DNA of 64,000 nt from CBDFKS01 sp965248905 (GCA_965248905.1 CBDFKS010000003.1:186001-250000), one strand, 5' to 3'; positions 25,093 to 34,177 are shown, counted from the stretch's first letter. Made by a program: numbers and translations. The notes: generated by a model not told the origin, from the letters alone.

Positions 25093-26314
25093 TACTCAGT
25101 CAACTCGGTTTTGGTAATTGTTTAAGAAAACGTCTAAGGTTGCTACCCTTTTTTAGGAGTGTTGACGTAGGAGGGTGGCAGCCATGGGACGAGAACGGTA
25201 TGTGGTCCGGTTGGAAAGGGAAGAACGAGACCAGTTGGAACGACTGATTCGCGGGGGAAAGAGCCCAGCGCGAAAGGTTGCCCGGGCCCGTATTCTGCTA
25301 AAGGCAGATACGGGCTGGGGGGTGATGCGCATCGTGGAGGCGCTGGACACGTCTGCGGGTACGGTGTGCCGTACCAAGCGGCGGTACCTGGAGGGAGGAC
25401 TGAAGCGGGCCTTGGAGGAAGATCCTCGGCCAGGACATCCGACCAAACTGGATGAGCGGGGGGAAGCGCACCTGATTGCCCTGGCGTGCAGCGAGGCCCC
25501 CCCAGGCCATGACCACTGGACCCTGCGGCTCCTGGCAAACAAGGTGGTGGAGTTGGGGCTGGCGCCCTCCATGTCCCACGAGGGAATTCGCAAGCGGTTG
25601 AAAAAAACAGTCTCAAGCCGTGGCAGAAGAAGGAGTGGTGTATTCCCCAGGTGAGCGCCGAGTTTGTGGCGTGTATGGAGGATGTGCTGGACCTTTACGC
25701 GGAACCCTATGACCCAGAGCGCCCGGTGGTCTGTTTCGACGAGACCTCCAAGCAGTTGCTGGCGGAAAAGAGGTCTCCGATCCCGCCCAAGCCGGCACGA
25801 CGGGAGCGATACGATTACGAGTACCAGCGCAATGGCACCCGAAACCTGTTCATGCTGTGCGAGCCCCTGGCGGGCTGGAGGCATGTGGCAGTGACCGAAC
25901 GTCGTACCATGGTGGACTTCGCTAAGCAGATGCGGTGGCTGGCCGATGAAGCTTACCCAGCGTCCGAGAAGATCCGGGTGGTGCTGGACAACCTCAACAC
26001 CCACAAACCAGCTTCCCTCTACGAAACCTTCGAGCCCAAGGAGGCTAGGCGAATACGCAAACGCTTGGAGTTTCACTACACTCCCAAGCACGGTAGTTGG
26101 CTCAACATGGCAGAGATCGAGTTCAGTGTCTTGGCCAGGCGAGTCCTGCGCCGGCGTATTGCCGATGAAGAGACTTTGAGTGGCGAGATCGCGGCCCTGG
26201 AGGCAGAACGAAACCAAGCCGGAGCAACCATTGACTGGAGATTCTCCACTGTGGACGCCCGAGTCAAGCTTCACCATCTCTATCCTGCCAACAATTAGGT
26301 TGACTGAGTACTAG
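25089..26314 (+). mobile_element. IS630-family insertion sequence
   Basis: The element has perfect ends CTAGTACTCAGTCAAC and GTTGACTGAGTACTAG around a body of about 1.2 kb, with CTAG as the probable duplicated target (25089-25092 and 26311-26314). IS630/Tc1-type elements insert at TA, and CTAG fits. It carries one transposase in two overlapping frames and interrupts the repeat lipoprotein gene. The MITEs at 1859-2014 and 37628-37782 share its ends. Confidence 0.93.
25175..26298 (+). CDS. IS630-family transposase, expressed by -1 frameshift
   Basis: The first frame (25175-25654) has an HTH-type N-terminus: LERLIRGGKSPARKVARARIL, then LDTSAGTVCRTKRRY and EDPRPGHPTKLDERGEA. The second frame (to 26298) has the DDE domain: RPVVCFDETSKQL, RIRVVLDNLNTHKPASL-type segment, HYTPKHGSWLNMAEIEF. 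The frames differ by -1. A run of seven A at 25601-25607 (codons AAA AAA ACA) lies just where the shift would produce the family-typical NSLKPWQKKEWCIPQ. A -1 ribosomal or transcriptional slip would give a fusion of about 374 residues. Simple decay cannot be excluded. Confidence 0.88.
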
Positions 26315-27197
26315 CCAATTGGAGACCCATCAAGTGAGAAATGACTGGTTGGTCCAGGCCTCAGGCAAGTCCCCTGAGAAATACGGCCTGTGGTACGTAT
26401 CGTCTTCCACCGGAGTGCTGGCCCCTCAGGACCAGTTATCTAGATCGGTTCAGGGGTACGTCGATTCCCAATGCAGTGCCGACCTTCTTCCCGCACCCTT
26501 TGCGCCGACTCCAACTCCCTCACCGACGCCACCCCCTACAAACACCCCAGTACCCACATCTACTCCCCAACCTACTTCTACTCCGGTAGCCAAAACCATT
26601 GAGGAAGCCCGCAATTTAGTATGGGCTTATCTAAGCCAATGTCTCACTTTCAATCCAGACCAGCTCGTAGCCGATCTGGTGAGGGGAGAGTGGTTCGTAA
26701 GGGCTGCCAGCTCGTCTCCTCTAACCTACGGACTGTGGAAAGTGGATCCGGCCACCGGAAGTTTAGATCCCCACGACTCTCAAGCGCGACTTCTAAGGTC
26801 TTTCACGGATTCTGATTGCAGTGCAAATGCGCTTCCCACCATATTCCCAATCACTCCCACACCCACACCTACTCCTACCCCCACGCCGACGCCCACACCC
26901 ACTCCGACGCCCACACCTACCCCTGGGCCGACTGCCACTCCTGCACCGTCGATCACAACAGCCGCACAGGCCGTTCAGACACTGTGGGCCTATCTCGTAC
27001 CATGTTTCCCTACCATACCAATCGAAGACCTCCAGGCTACCTTCGACCCCTCAACGGGCAAATGGGTAGTTATAACTGTCACCGGTGCTCAGACGAGCTA
27101 CGGAGTGTGGCTGTTGGATGCTGTAAATGGACAAGCCACTCCCTCCAATGCGGTGGCGAGAATCAGGCAAAACAGGGTACAGAACCAGACATGCTGA
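26311..27197 (+). pseudogene. Repeat lipoprotein gene, 3' part after the IS
   Basis: This continues the interrupted frame: the rest of repeat 1 (LETHQVRNDWLVQASGKSPE, then KYGLWYVSSSTG), a Pro/Thr linker, repeat 2 (ARNLVWAYLSQCLTFNPDQL, then TYGLWKVDPATGSLDP), a TPTPTP linker and repeat 3 (LWAYLVPCF, then YGVWLLDAVNG). Each repeat has two Cys, one after LVWxYL and one at the end. The ancestral protein of about 380 residues was a surface lipoprotein with three copies of one domain. The function is unknown. An ATG or TTG inside this part could start a truncated secretion-deficient product. Confidence 0.82.
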
Positions 27198-27280
27198 TAC
27201 TAGGGCAAAGCGCAGCCCAGAAGCCGATCTGAAGTAGGATAACGCCACTGGGCTCCCGGGGTTACTGAACAAAGGTTCTC

Positions 27281-28324
27281 ATGAAGAATGTTCTGGGCAT
27301 TAAAGGCAGCATGGCTCTGGCATTGATTATGGTAATCCTTACCAGCGGCGCTATATTCGCTGGCCATAGGATATTCGACGTGGATATCCTGGGCAACATC
27401 CGATTCACCGTTTCTGCCCAACATCCCCTCCAGATTTTGTCAGGTGACGGTCAGACACCCATCGGGAGTGGAGACAGCTTGAGCTTTGGTACGGTCCAAC
27501 TGGACTACTGGGGCACGGGACGCGTGCCTCCGCAGAAAGTCTTCATTCGCAATAATTCTGACACCTGGGAACGGATCATAGTAACCGGGGACATGGGAGA
27601 CGGCATCGTCCCACTTTTCGGTCTTACCGACACCACTTTGCTCCCAGCCCCGGACAACGCTTTTCTGCTAGCACTGAAGGGCGCCACCGGGGACGATGTA
27701 ATGGGCTGGTTGGGACTAGGTCTTTTGGCCCCCAGCTCAGGCAGCAAACAGATAACGATCACCTTCAGCGCTACCGACATTGCCATTCCTTCGCTGTCCA
27801 CTCGCATCGACTTTGAAGACCCGGCCATCGGTCGGCGCTGTAGCTTTAATGCCGCCTCTCCCCTGAGAGACAGGTACCTCAAATCTCATGGAGTGGTGTT
27901 CATGGGCGATACCGACGTTAATGGCCTCGCCGTCCTCCACGAATGTAGCAATTTAGAGATCCAGTCTCACAGTCCAGGTGAATATTTCTTGGCGGGTAAC
28001 TCTTCCGCCACTATGGTCGACAGCGGTGTGCCATGGCTTCCGGAGGTAATCACATTCAGCCACCCCGTCTATGAGGTATGGCTATATGCATGTAAATGTG
28101 GCAGTCTCTTCGGTAACTACGTGCTATCACTCCATGGCTATGATGAGCCTAATGCGACTGGCATTCTGATCGGCAGCGATTCCCGGGCTACAACCAGCGA
28201 TTGGCAGCAATGGAAGCTAACCGCTAGTCTGGATAGGCCCATCCGCAGTATTAAGCTGACGGCCACGGGCGAGGGACACATTTTGGTCGTGGATGACCTG
28301 GAATGGAAGTGGGCGGGGGAGTAA
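27281..28324 (+). CDS. Hypothetical secreted protein
   Basis: The 347-residue product begins with a signal-like helix (GSMALALIMVILTSGAIFAG). The first half is beta-rich, with alternating hydrophobic strands (SLSFGTVQLDYWGTG, QKVFIRNNSDTWERIIV). The second half begins RIDFEDPAIGRRCSFN and contains a C-R-C-G pair (YACKCGSLFGNYVLSLHGYD), a form seen in carbohydrate-binding or discoidin-like modules, though no family is certain. It follows the split lipoprotein gene by 84 bp and may have been part of the same surface unit. No anchor is visible. Confidence 0.72.
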   Translation: MKNVLGIKGSMALALIMVILTSGAIFAGHRIFDVDILGNIRFTVSAQHPLQILSGDGQTPIGSGDSLSFGTVQLDYWGTGRVPPQKVFIRNNSDTWERIIVTGDMGDGIVPLFGLTDTTLLPAPDNAFLLALKGATGDDVMGWLGLGLLAPSSGSKQITITFSATDIAIPSLSTRIDFEDPAIGRRCSFNAASPLRDRYLKSHGVVFMGDTDVNGLAVLHECSNLEIQSHSPGEYFLAGNSSATMVDSGVPWLPEVITFSHPVYEVWLYACKCGSLFGNYVLSLHGYDEPNATGILIGSDSRATTSDWQQWKLTASLDRPIRSIKLTATGEGHILVVDDLEWKWAGE

Positions 28325-28434
28325 CTCCAGTTTTTGAGACGGCCAGACCCCGATATCATGGTAAATGGCGAGTAACACGTTTGAGCCAAGTACAACGCAT
28401 ATTTCACCACAACTTGTGAGAAGGAGACCCCGGC

Positions 28435-28545
28435 ATGGCACGTAAGCCATCCACAAAGCAATGGCTACTCATTGCCATCATGACGGCCTTGCTGGCTTTT
28501 GTAGCGAGGCACTTGTGGAAAAGGCGTTCCGAAAGAAGGACCTAG
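28435..28545 (+). CDS. 36-residue single-helix membrane peptide
   Basis: The ORF encodes a basic N-terminus (MARKPSTKQ), a hydrophobic helix (WLLIAIMTALLAFVA) and a very basic tail (RHLWKRRSERRT). AGAAGGAG lies 8 bp before the ATG, which supports real translation. It sits alone between the secreted protein gene and the convergent GYD gene. No family is recognised. Confidence 0.6.
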   Translation: MARKPSTKQWLLIAIMTALLAFVARHLWKRRSERRT

Positions 28546-28610
28546 ACCAATCGCTACGCTGGAACTTATCCCGGAGGCACTAAGCGACCTACGCGAGGGG
28601 TTGTCTTAGG

Positions 28611-28937
28611 CTAGCTGCCCGGGGGCGTGTAGCTAAACGTACCTGCTTTCTTCATGGCCTGCACAGCCTCATCTGTCGTGATCAGGACCGTAGTCCTGAA
28701 AGCACTGAACGCGCCACTAGAAGTTATGACCATGGACGCGGCCGCCATGGTCACGTTGTCGGGCACCTCCGCAACTGCCATGCCATCATACTCACCAAAG
28801 GTGAAGTAGTAGGCTTCGAGCTTGCCTCCCCAACTTTCGATCATCTGACGCACAGCAGCAGCACGATCCTGGGGATTTTTGACCATACCTGAAACCGCTT
28901 CTGCACTAAAAGAAAACTGCACCATATAACGAGCCAC
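28611..28937 (-). CDS. GYD-domain protein
   Basis: The 108-residue product matches the GYD domain family: ARYMVQFSFSAEAV, then AVRQMIESWGGKLEAYYFTF and EYDGMAVAEVPDNVT. These small ferredoxin-like-fold proteins probably form dimers, and their substrates are unknown. GTG 28937 is chosen because GAGGAGG lies 6 bp upstream; the frame also extends to 28988 without a ribosome site. It diverges from the LLM oxidoreductase gene. Confidence 0.85.
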   Translation of the reverse strand: MARYMVQFSFSAEAVSGMVKNPQDRAAAVRQMIESWGGKLEAYYFTFGEYDGMAVAEVPDNVTMAAASMVITSSGAFSAFRTTVLITTDEAVQAMKKAGTFSYTPPGS

Positions 28938-29167
28938 GATATGCCTCCTCAGGGATTTTTTGACTTGAGGCGAGAGGACAGGACACAATCATTACCTAGG
29001 CCTCAACGCAGGCAAAGTATACACCACTCAAATTAAATTCTCCATGAGTACGGTACCTACATCCTGACGAGGATATCTGGCCGGCGGCGAGCCTTGACCT
29101 GTTCCACTTGGAAAAGTAGGATGTAGATGCAATCTTCCCTTTGTTATGCCAGCTTTGGAGGCGAACG

Positions 29168-30274
29168 TTGAACTCCCTCCTAGAACGTTCCGAACCGCGT
29201 TTCGACTGGTTCATCCCGATAGACGGAGATGGAGCCCGCACCGGCACCCTCCGGGCTGAGAGGCCACCCACATTCGATTATCTGCGCCAGGTAGTTAATA
29301 CAGCGGAAGAATGCGGATTTTACTCCCTCCTGATCCCTACACGATTCGCCAACGGCCTTTTCGCCGAAGATGCCCCTTTGAGCGAGACCTGGACCATGGC
29401 CACCGCGCTGGCTGCGGTTACGAATCGCATCCGATTTTTGGTCGCGGTCCGTCCCGGCTTCGTGTCCCTGGGACTTTTCGCCCAGATGGCCGCTACTTTT
29501 CACCAGCTATCCGGAGGAAGGCTAGACCTCAACGTGGTTCCCGGGGGCATACAACACGACTTCGAGCGTCTGGGAGAGGTCAGTGACCACGCCACCCGGT
29601 ACGCTCGTGCCGAAGAGTTCATTGTCGCGTGCAGAAAACTCTGGGAAGAACCCGGACCGGTCACATTCCACGGCGAGCACTACCATCTGGAAGAGGCTTA
29701 CTGCTCGCCCCAGCCCGATGGAGAGGCGCCTCGCTTCTATCTGGGCGGTGTCTCGAAGCAGGCTATGGAGCTGTCCGGGCGTCAAGCCGACTTGCACCTG
29801 AGCTGGATCGAGCCTATAGAGGCCACGACTAAACGACTAGAGGCGTTAAGACACCAGTTCACGCTCGCGGGAAAGTCACCTGCCTTCGGACTACGCACCC
29901 ATCTGGTGGTGCGGGACTCCGAAGGTGAAGCGTGGGATGCGGCCAATGAGCTAATCGCCCATGCCCATCCGACGGTGAGGGCTCAGCGCAAGGTTGCCAT
30001 CGCGGGCACACCCATGGTGGGTCAGCAGGCCCAGGCGCAACAGGCCCCGGACCATCGACTGGCCCCTCACCTGTGGAACGGTCTTTCAGAGGTCCGGGTC
30101 AACTGCGGCACTGCAATCGTTGGCACACCCGAGCAGGTAGTCGGGGAGCTACTGGAATACTGGAAGCTGGGCATCGACGAGTTCATATTGTCAGGCTTCC
30201 CCCATGTCGAGGAGTGTGTGAGGGTATCAGAGCAGGTGCTGCCTCTGCTCCGCGAACGCATCGGGGAGGAATAG
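29168..30274 (+). CDS. LLM-class flavin-dependent oxidoreductase (SsuD-like)
   Basis: The 368-residue protein has the luciferase-like TIM-barrel fold and the alkanesulfonate monooxygenase pattern: RFDWFIPIDGDGARTG, SLLIPTRFANGLF, FLVAVRPGFVSLGLFAQMAA, LSGGRLDLNVVPGG and a late DEFILSGFPHVEEC. It probably uses reduced FMN for oxidative cleavage of a sulfonate or similar substrate. No SsuE reductase or transporter is adjacent. TTG 29168 is chosen because GGAGG lies 6 bp upstream. A TenA-type gene converges on it with a 31-bp gap. Confidence 0.9.
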   Translation: MNSLLERSEPRFDWFIPIDGDGARTGTLRAERPPTFDYLRQVVNTAEECGFYSLLIPTRFANGLFAEDAPLSETWTMATALAAVTNRIRFLVAVRPGFVSLGLFAQMAATFHQLSGGRLDLNVVPGGIQHDFERLGEVSDHATRYARAEEFIVACRKLWEEPGPVTFHGEHYHLEEAYCSPQPDGEAPRFYLGGVSKQAMELSGRQADLHLSWIEPIEATTKRLEALRHQFTLAGKSPAFGLRTHLVVRDSEGEAWDAANELIAHAHPTVRAQRKVAIAGTPMVGQQAQAQQAPDHRLAPHLWNGLSEVRVNCGTAIVGTPEQVVGELLEYWKLGIDEFILSGFPHVEECVRVSEQVLPLLRERIGEE

Positions 30275-30305
30275 CCTGATCGGCGCGGTGAAGAACAGGC
30301 TGGCC

Positions 30306-30962
30306 TCAGATAGGCCAACTCTCCTGTTCGTAGGCCATCTTCCAGAACATGTATTCATACCGGCTACTGGTGAGAAAGGCGATTCTCATGGCCTCTCTCT
30401 CCCTGGGGCCCGCTTCCATCGCCTCTTGGTCCACAAAGGAACGCCACGCGTCGGTGCTCTCCTCCAGGAAACCCTCCATGTAAGGCGCCACCCACTGCCC
30501 GTACACCGGATGCTCCACAGGCTTTAGGAAGCTTCCAATCTCATGATAGCTCCAGGGACAAGGGAGCAGAGCCGCCGCCGTTTGTCCCAGTCCACCTAGG
30601 GCAGCAGTTTTTATCATGTGGTTGATGTAGGCCAGATTTGTAGGCGAGGGGCCGAATTTTTCTACCTCATCCACCGACAAGTCTACCAAAGACATCAGTT
30701 TTTGATGAAAAGGGCGCTCAACGGGAGTGATGATCCGTCGGGACAACAGGTCCAAATTTCGTGAGTCGGGAGCCTTCGAAAGAGCTATCGCTACCGCTCT
30801 GCCAAACCCCTCCAGATATAGATAGTCCTGGGCCAGGAAGTAGCGAAACTTCTCCAGCGGCAGGCTAGCTTCCTGAATCTCCGTCAGAAACGGGTTACTG
30901 AAAATCTTCCGCCATATGGAATCCGCTTCGGCCCTCAGGATTGAGGAGTAGCTCTCGGCCAT
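30306..30962 (-). CDS. tenA: TenA-family (thiaminase II-like) protein
   Basis: The 218-residue all-alpha protein matches TenA aminopyrimidine hydrolases, which salvage thiamine fragments. It has D46 in LAQDYLYL, the catalytic Cys at 135 in LLPCPWSYHEIG (same numbering as in Bacillus TenA), and the closing EYMFWKMAYEQE. PQQ-synthesis PqqC-like relatives are less likely because of the Cys and the LPCPWSY motif. No other thiamine gene is in the window. The ATG at 30962 follows GGAGATATG. Confidence 0.87.
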   Translation of the reverse strand: MAESYSSILRAEADSIWRKIFSNPFLTEIQEASLPLEKFRYFLAQDYLYLEGFGRAVAIALSKAPDSRNLDLLSRRIITPVERPFHQKLMSLVDLSVDEVEKFGPSPTNLAYINHMIKTAALGGLGQTAAALLPCPWSYHEIGSFLKPVEHPVYGQWVAPYMEGFLEESTDAWRSFVDQEAMEAGPREREAMRIAFLTSSRYEYMFWKMAYEQESWPI

Positions 30963-31090
30963 AGGTCATCATATCTCCGGGTTTGATTTAACGTGACTGA
31001 TACCGAATTCTCTACCCATTGCCTAGCAGGTCTCAAATATCTCCCCTTCCGGTTGGAGAAGCGCGATTTAAGATCAGCTTCGGGATGTAG

Positions 31091-31609
31091 CTATATATTC
31101 TCGTTCAAGAATCTGCCCTGATAACCCTCGTTAACAGGTCTGGCCAGATGAAGGAACACCATCTGCAAGATCCGCGCATCCCTGGCCAGACCGTATCCCA
31201 GCGGATTGTACACCGTTAGAAGCGCCTGGGAGCGGCCACGATAACCGGCGTCCCACACCGCCGTGTGAATGGCAACTCCACTGCGGAGCAGGCTGGAGCG
31301 CGGTCTCGCCAGGGCCATAACCTGGTGTGGCAAATTGACAACCTCGTTGAGCGTCACCATATAAGTACCTTTGGCCAGATGCAATTTCCCCTCGGAGTCG
31401 AAGGGCATTGAGATCGATTGGGCTAGAGTTGATGGAGTCGTACCTGAATGCACGGCGCCTGCGGAGGTAAACTGCAGGACCTCGCGTAGAGTGAGGTCAA
31501 AGCCGTTGGGCTGCAGCTGGGAGCTCAGGTCGATGTAGCCTTCTATCAAAGGATGGGGGGAGTTAATTAGCTCCATTATGCTCTCTTGATCCAGCACGCC
31601 GTCGCCCAT
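31091..31609 (-). CDS. dCTP deaminase/dUTPase-superfamily protein
   Basis: The 172-residue product has the dUTPase/Dcd trimer fold. Recognisable parts are LQPNGFDLTL, MALARPRSSLLRSGVAIHTA (the RSSL phosphate-binding motif), VWDAGYRGRSQALLTVYNP and ILQMVFLHL. Dcd normally has a Glu in the strand after the GYRG turn; here it reads ALLTV, so dUTPase-like or altered activity is more likely than true dCTP deamination. The start is uncertain: ATG 31609 (MGDGVLDQE) is taken, but the frame extends to GTG 31687. Confidence 0.8.
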   Translation of the reverse strand: MGDGVLDQESIMELINSPHPLIEGYIDLSSQLQPNGFDLTLREVLQFTSAGAVHSGTTPSTLAQSISMPFDSEGKLHLAKGTYMVTLNEVVNLPHQVMALARPRSSLLRSGVAIHTAVWDAGYRGRSQALLTVYNPLGYGLARDARILQMVFLHLARPVNEGYQGRFLNENI

Positions 31610-31881
31610 AGATGCGCCGCTATCCGCGCCTCCCTTTGCCCCCTGGTCTAATGCTCGAACGCTCCGCGTCTCGTAGAATTCTAGCACAATAAAATTCTAT
31701 GAGACACGGTGGCATATCAGGACTATGGGCTTTTCATTTTTGATGTCGCAGACCCTCCCTGGAACTTCGGCTGCAGGCGAAGTTCTATGAAAGGTGGACA
31801 TAGAACAGCTTGAAGGATATCAGCTACAATGCTCGTGTCCAACCTGAAAACATGCACCGGACCATTTGTAGGGAGGGAACC

Positions 31882-32796
31882 GTGAAATTCGGAATATGCA
31901 TTCCAAACAATTGGGGAATAGAGGACGTCCACTCGATTCTCCAATTGGCCGTCAGGGCCGAGGAATTGGAGTTCGACTCCGTGTGGGTCAGCGACCACGT
32001 GTTCAACGTCGGCTACGTGTTCGACCGCATAGGAGATAAGCCTTACTACGATCCCTTGACTGTTCTTAGCTATGTGGCAGCCACAACCACGAAGATAAAG
32101 CTAGGCACCTCTGTGCTGGTGCTCCCCTACTACAATCCCATAAGGCTGGCCAAGACTACGGCTACTCTGGACGTGATCTCGGGCGGACGGCTAACCCTCG
32201 GTGTGGGAGTTGGAGTGATAGAGCAGGAATTTGATGCTTTGGGAAGCCCCTTTGCCGAAAGGGGTGCGGTTACAAACGAGACCATAGCCATCATGAAAGA
32301 GCTGTGGACACAGGAGGACCCCAGTTATCAGGGAAAGTATTACGGGTTCCCTGCCATGAAATTCTCGCCTAAGCCGATTCAGAAGCCCCACGTGCCTTTG
32401 CTAATTGGCGGCGGAGTCACAGGCCACCTGAGCAGCGCCATCCAGAGGGCGGTGCAGATGGGTAATGGCTGGCATCCTTCATCCATGTCCCCCGAAGCAC
32501 TCAGCCAGGGAATCCAATACCTCAGAGAGCGGTGTGAAGCCGCAGGCAGAGACCCTCTTGAGGTACCGGTGTCCATGAGAATCGATATGGCTGTCCCAAG
32601 CACCCCTAAAGGCTATCAAGCTGAACGGTACTGGCTGGGCCAAGAGTCCCGGGAAATCTTGCACAATGCTTCGGCAATCCAAGGGTTGGGAGTTGAGACC
32701 TTGGTCATTTCACCAGCTACTGGAAACACCGAAGAGATAGCAGACGCCATGGAGATCCTGGCCCGAGAGGTGCTACCCAAGTTTCAAACGGATTGA
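31882..32796 (+). CDS. LLM-class F420-dependent oxidoreductase
   Basis: The 304-residue protein is a luciferase-like TIM barrel of the F420-dependent type: KFGICIPNNWG, EFDSVWVSDHVF, LTVLSYVAATTTKIKLGTSV, ISGGRLTLGVGVG and PLLIGGGVTGHL. F420 usage is inferred from the short N-terminus and the SDHV and GTSV motifs. The substrate is unknown. GTG 31882 follows GGGAGGG 3-9 bp upstream; the frame extends back to 31810 but the added residues do not fit the family. A 108-bp inverted-repeat element begins 12 bp after the stop. Confidence 0.9.
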   Translation: MKFGICIPNNWGIEDVHSILQLAVRAEELEFDSVWVSDHVFNVGYVFDRIGDKPYYDPLTVLSYVAATTTKIKLGTSVLVLPYYNPIRLAKTTATLDVISGGRLTLGVGVGVIEQEFDALGSPFAERGAVTNETIAIMKELWTQEDPSYQGKYYGFPAMKFSPKPIQKPHVPLLIGGGVTGHLSSAIQRAVQMGNGWHPSSMSPEALSQGIQYLRERCEAAGRDPLEVPVSMRIDMAVPSTPKGYQAERYWLGQESREILHNASAIQGLGVETLVISPATGNTEEIADAMEILAREVLPKFQTD

Positions 32797-32808
32797 CCCG
32801 TGCTCAAG

Positions 32809-32916
32809 GTCTTTTAATTGTCATTGCGAAGGGCAAAGCCCTGAAGCAATCTCCCCATGCAATAAGAGATTGCTTCGCTTCACTCGCAATGACAGTAAGG
32901 GAGAACTAAAAGACCC
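32809..32916. repeat. 108-bp inverted-repeat element (copy 2)
   Basis: It is near-identical to 24629-24736 (about three differences) with the same tips, GGTCTTTTAATT and AAAAGACC. It lies between the F420-type oxidoreductase gene and the rpsB promoter, 22 bp upstream of the -35 element, so it does not separate the promoter from rpsB. Confidence 0.85.
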
Positions 32917-32937
32917 TGACCCCGTGCTGACTAGCGG

Positions 32938-32966
32938 TTGCCTGAACATAGGGGCTATGATATACT
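32938..32966 (+). promoter_or_regulatory. Promoter of the rpsB operon
   Basis: TTGCCT (32938-32943) and TATACT (32961-32966) with exactly 17 bp between them form a good sigma-70-type promoter. The leader before rpsB would be about 140 nt, long enough for an S2 or other r-protein regulatory structure, although I cannot define one. Confidence 0.65.
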
Positions 32967-33112
32967 CTCCATAGATTTTTACCCTGGGCCAATAGTGCAC
33001 AGGGAAGAGAATATATCGCGTAGCCGGACGTTGCCCAGAGCATCGAGCGTGGATGGGCCGAAGGCTAGGCACGAGCCGTCCGGCGGCTCAAAGATTAAGA
33101 AAGGCAGGACCC

Positions 33113-34114
33113 ATGGTTCAGGCTGAAGCGGGAACAATCACCCAACGAGAGCCGATAACAATGAAATCTCTTCTGGAAGCAGGGGTTCACTTTGGTCACC
33201 AGACACGGCGTTGGAACCCCCATATGAAGCGGTTTATCTTCACCCACCGCAATGGCATCCACATAATTGACTTACAACAGACCCTTGTTATCCTGGGAGA
33301 AGCCCGTAGAGCCGTGACCCAGTTAGTCGCGGAAGGCGGCGATATCCTTTTCGTAGGCACAAAGAAGCAAGCGCAGGAAGCGATAGAGTCTGAAGCCAAC
33401 CGTTGTGGTATGCCTTACATCAATCAGCGGTGGCTTGGAGGGACCCTGACCAACTTCCAGACAATAAGCTCCCGTATCGCATATATGAAACAGCTAGAAG
33501 AGCAACAGGAAAAGGGCTATTTCCAGGGCCGGACTAAGAGAGAGGCCCTGAAGATGGACGAAGAAATAATCCGCTTGCAGAAGTATTTCGGCGGCATACG
33601 AAACATGAAAAAGGTGCCCAGTGCACTCTTCGTTATAGACCTTGAGAAGGAAGACATCTGCGTTGCAGAGGCGAGACGAATGGGCATTCCCGTAGTGGCT
33701 GTGGTAGACAGCAACTGCGACCCGGAGCTTGTATCCATTGCCATACCAGGTAATGACGATGCCATACGGTCCATTCGGTTAATGTCATCCCGCATCACCG
33801 ACGCGATCCTGGAGGGGTTACAGCAACGAGAGGCTGCGATGATGGAAGCCGCCCAGGAAAAGGAAGATGACCTAGCCGATGATATGGCAACTCCCACGTT
33901 GCGCGAGACAGAAGCAGAGGAAGACGGTATGCGCATAGAAGACCGCTTGGTGGCATTAGGAGACGATTGGGATCAGACCGTTCCTGCAGAAACCAATGTT
34001 GCAAGTCCGGAAGAATCCGCGACCATCATTGAAGAGGAATCCAACACAGTAGAGACGGATACCCCTGAAGACGCTTCCGTAGACCCTGACGACGATGATG
34101 AAGAGCCCGATTAA
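33113..34114 (+). CDS. rpsB: Ribosomal protein S2 with acidic C-terminal extension
   Basis: S2 binds the 30S head and is needed for initiation. The core (about 15-240) is standard: LLEAGVHFGHQTRRWNPHMK, HIIDLQQTL, FVGTKKQAQEAIE, QRWLGGTLTNF, VVDSNCDPELV. The protein is 333 residues instead of the usual 250 or so. The extra 90 residues after ITDAILEGL are rich in Asp and Glu and end DPDDDDEEPD. ATG 33113 has AAGGCAGG upstream; an inner ATG at 33161 would begin right at the conserved core. It is first in the operon with tsf, pyrH and frr. Confidence 0.96.
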   Translation: MVQAEAGTITQREPITMKSLLEAGVHFGHQTRRWNPHMKRFIFTHRNGIHIIDLQQTLVILGEARRAVTQLVAEGGDILFVGTKKQAQEAIESEANRCGMPYINQRWLGGTLTNFQTISSRIAYMKQLEEQQEKGYFQGRTKREALKMDEEIIRLQKYFGGIRNMKKVPSALFVIDLEKEDICVAEARRMGIPVVAVVDSNCDPELVSIAIPGNDDAIRSIRLMSSRITDAILEGLQQREAAMMEAAQEKEDDLADDMATPTLRETEAEEDGMRIEDRLVALGDDWDQTVPAETNVASPEESATIIEEESNTVETDTPEDASVDPDDDDEEPD

Positions 34115-34177
34115 GGGAGTCTAAATACACTCCTAAAACGGCTCCCACCAACCATTAACACCTCACTGGAGGCTAGC

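Noticed and set aside
25153..26277. 374-codon minus-strand frame across the IS630 element
   Set aside because: It is a shadow of the two transposase frames; the DDE motifs are on the plus strand.
26860..26935. Short tandem repeats that might suggest a CRISPR array or minisatellite
   Set aside because: They are CCCACACC/ACTCC-type codons for a TPTPTP linker inside the lipoprotein gene; there are no spacers.
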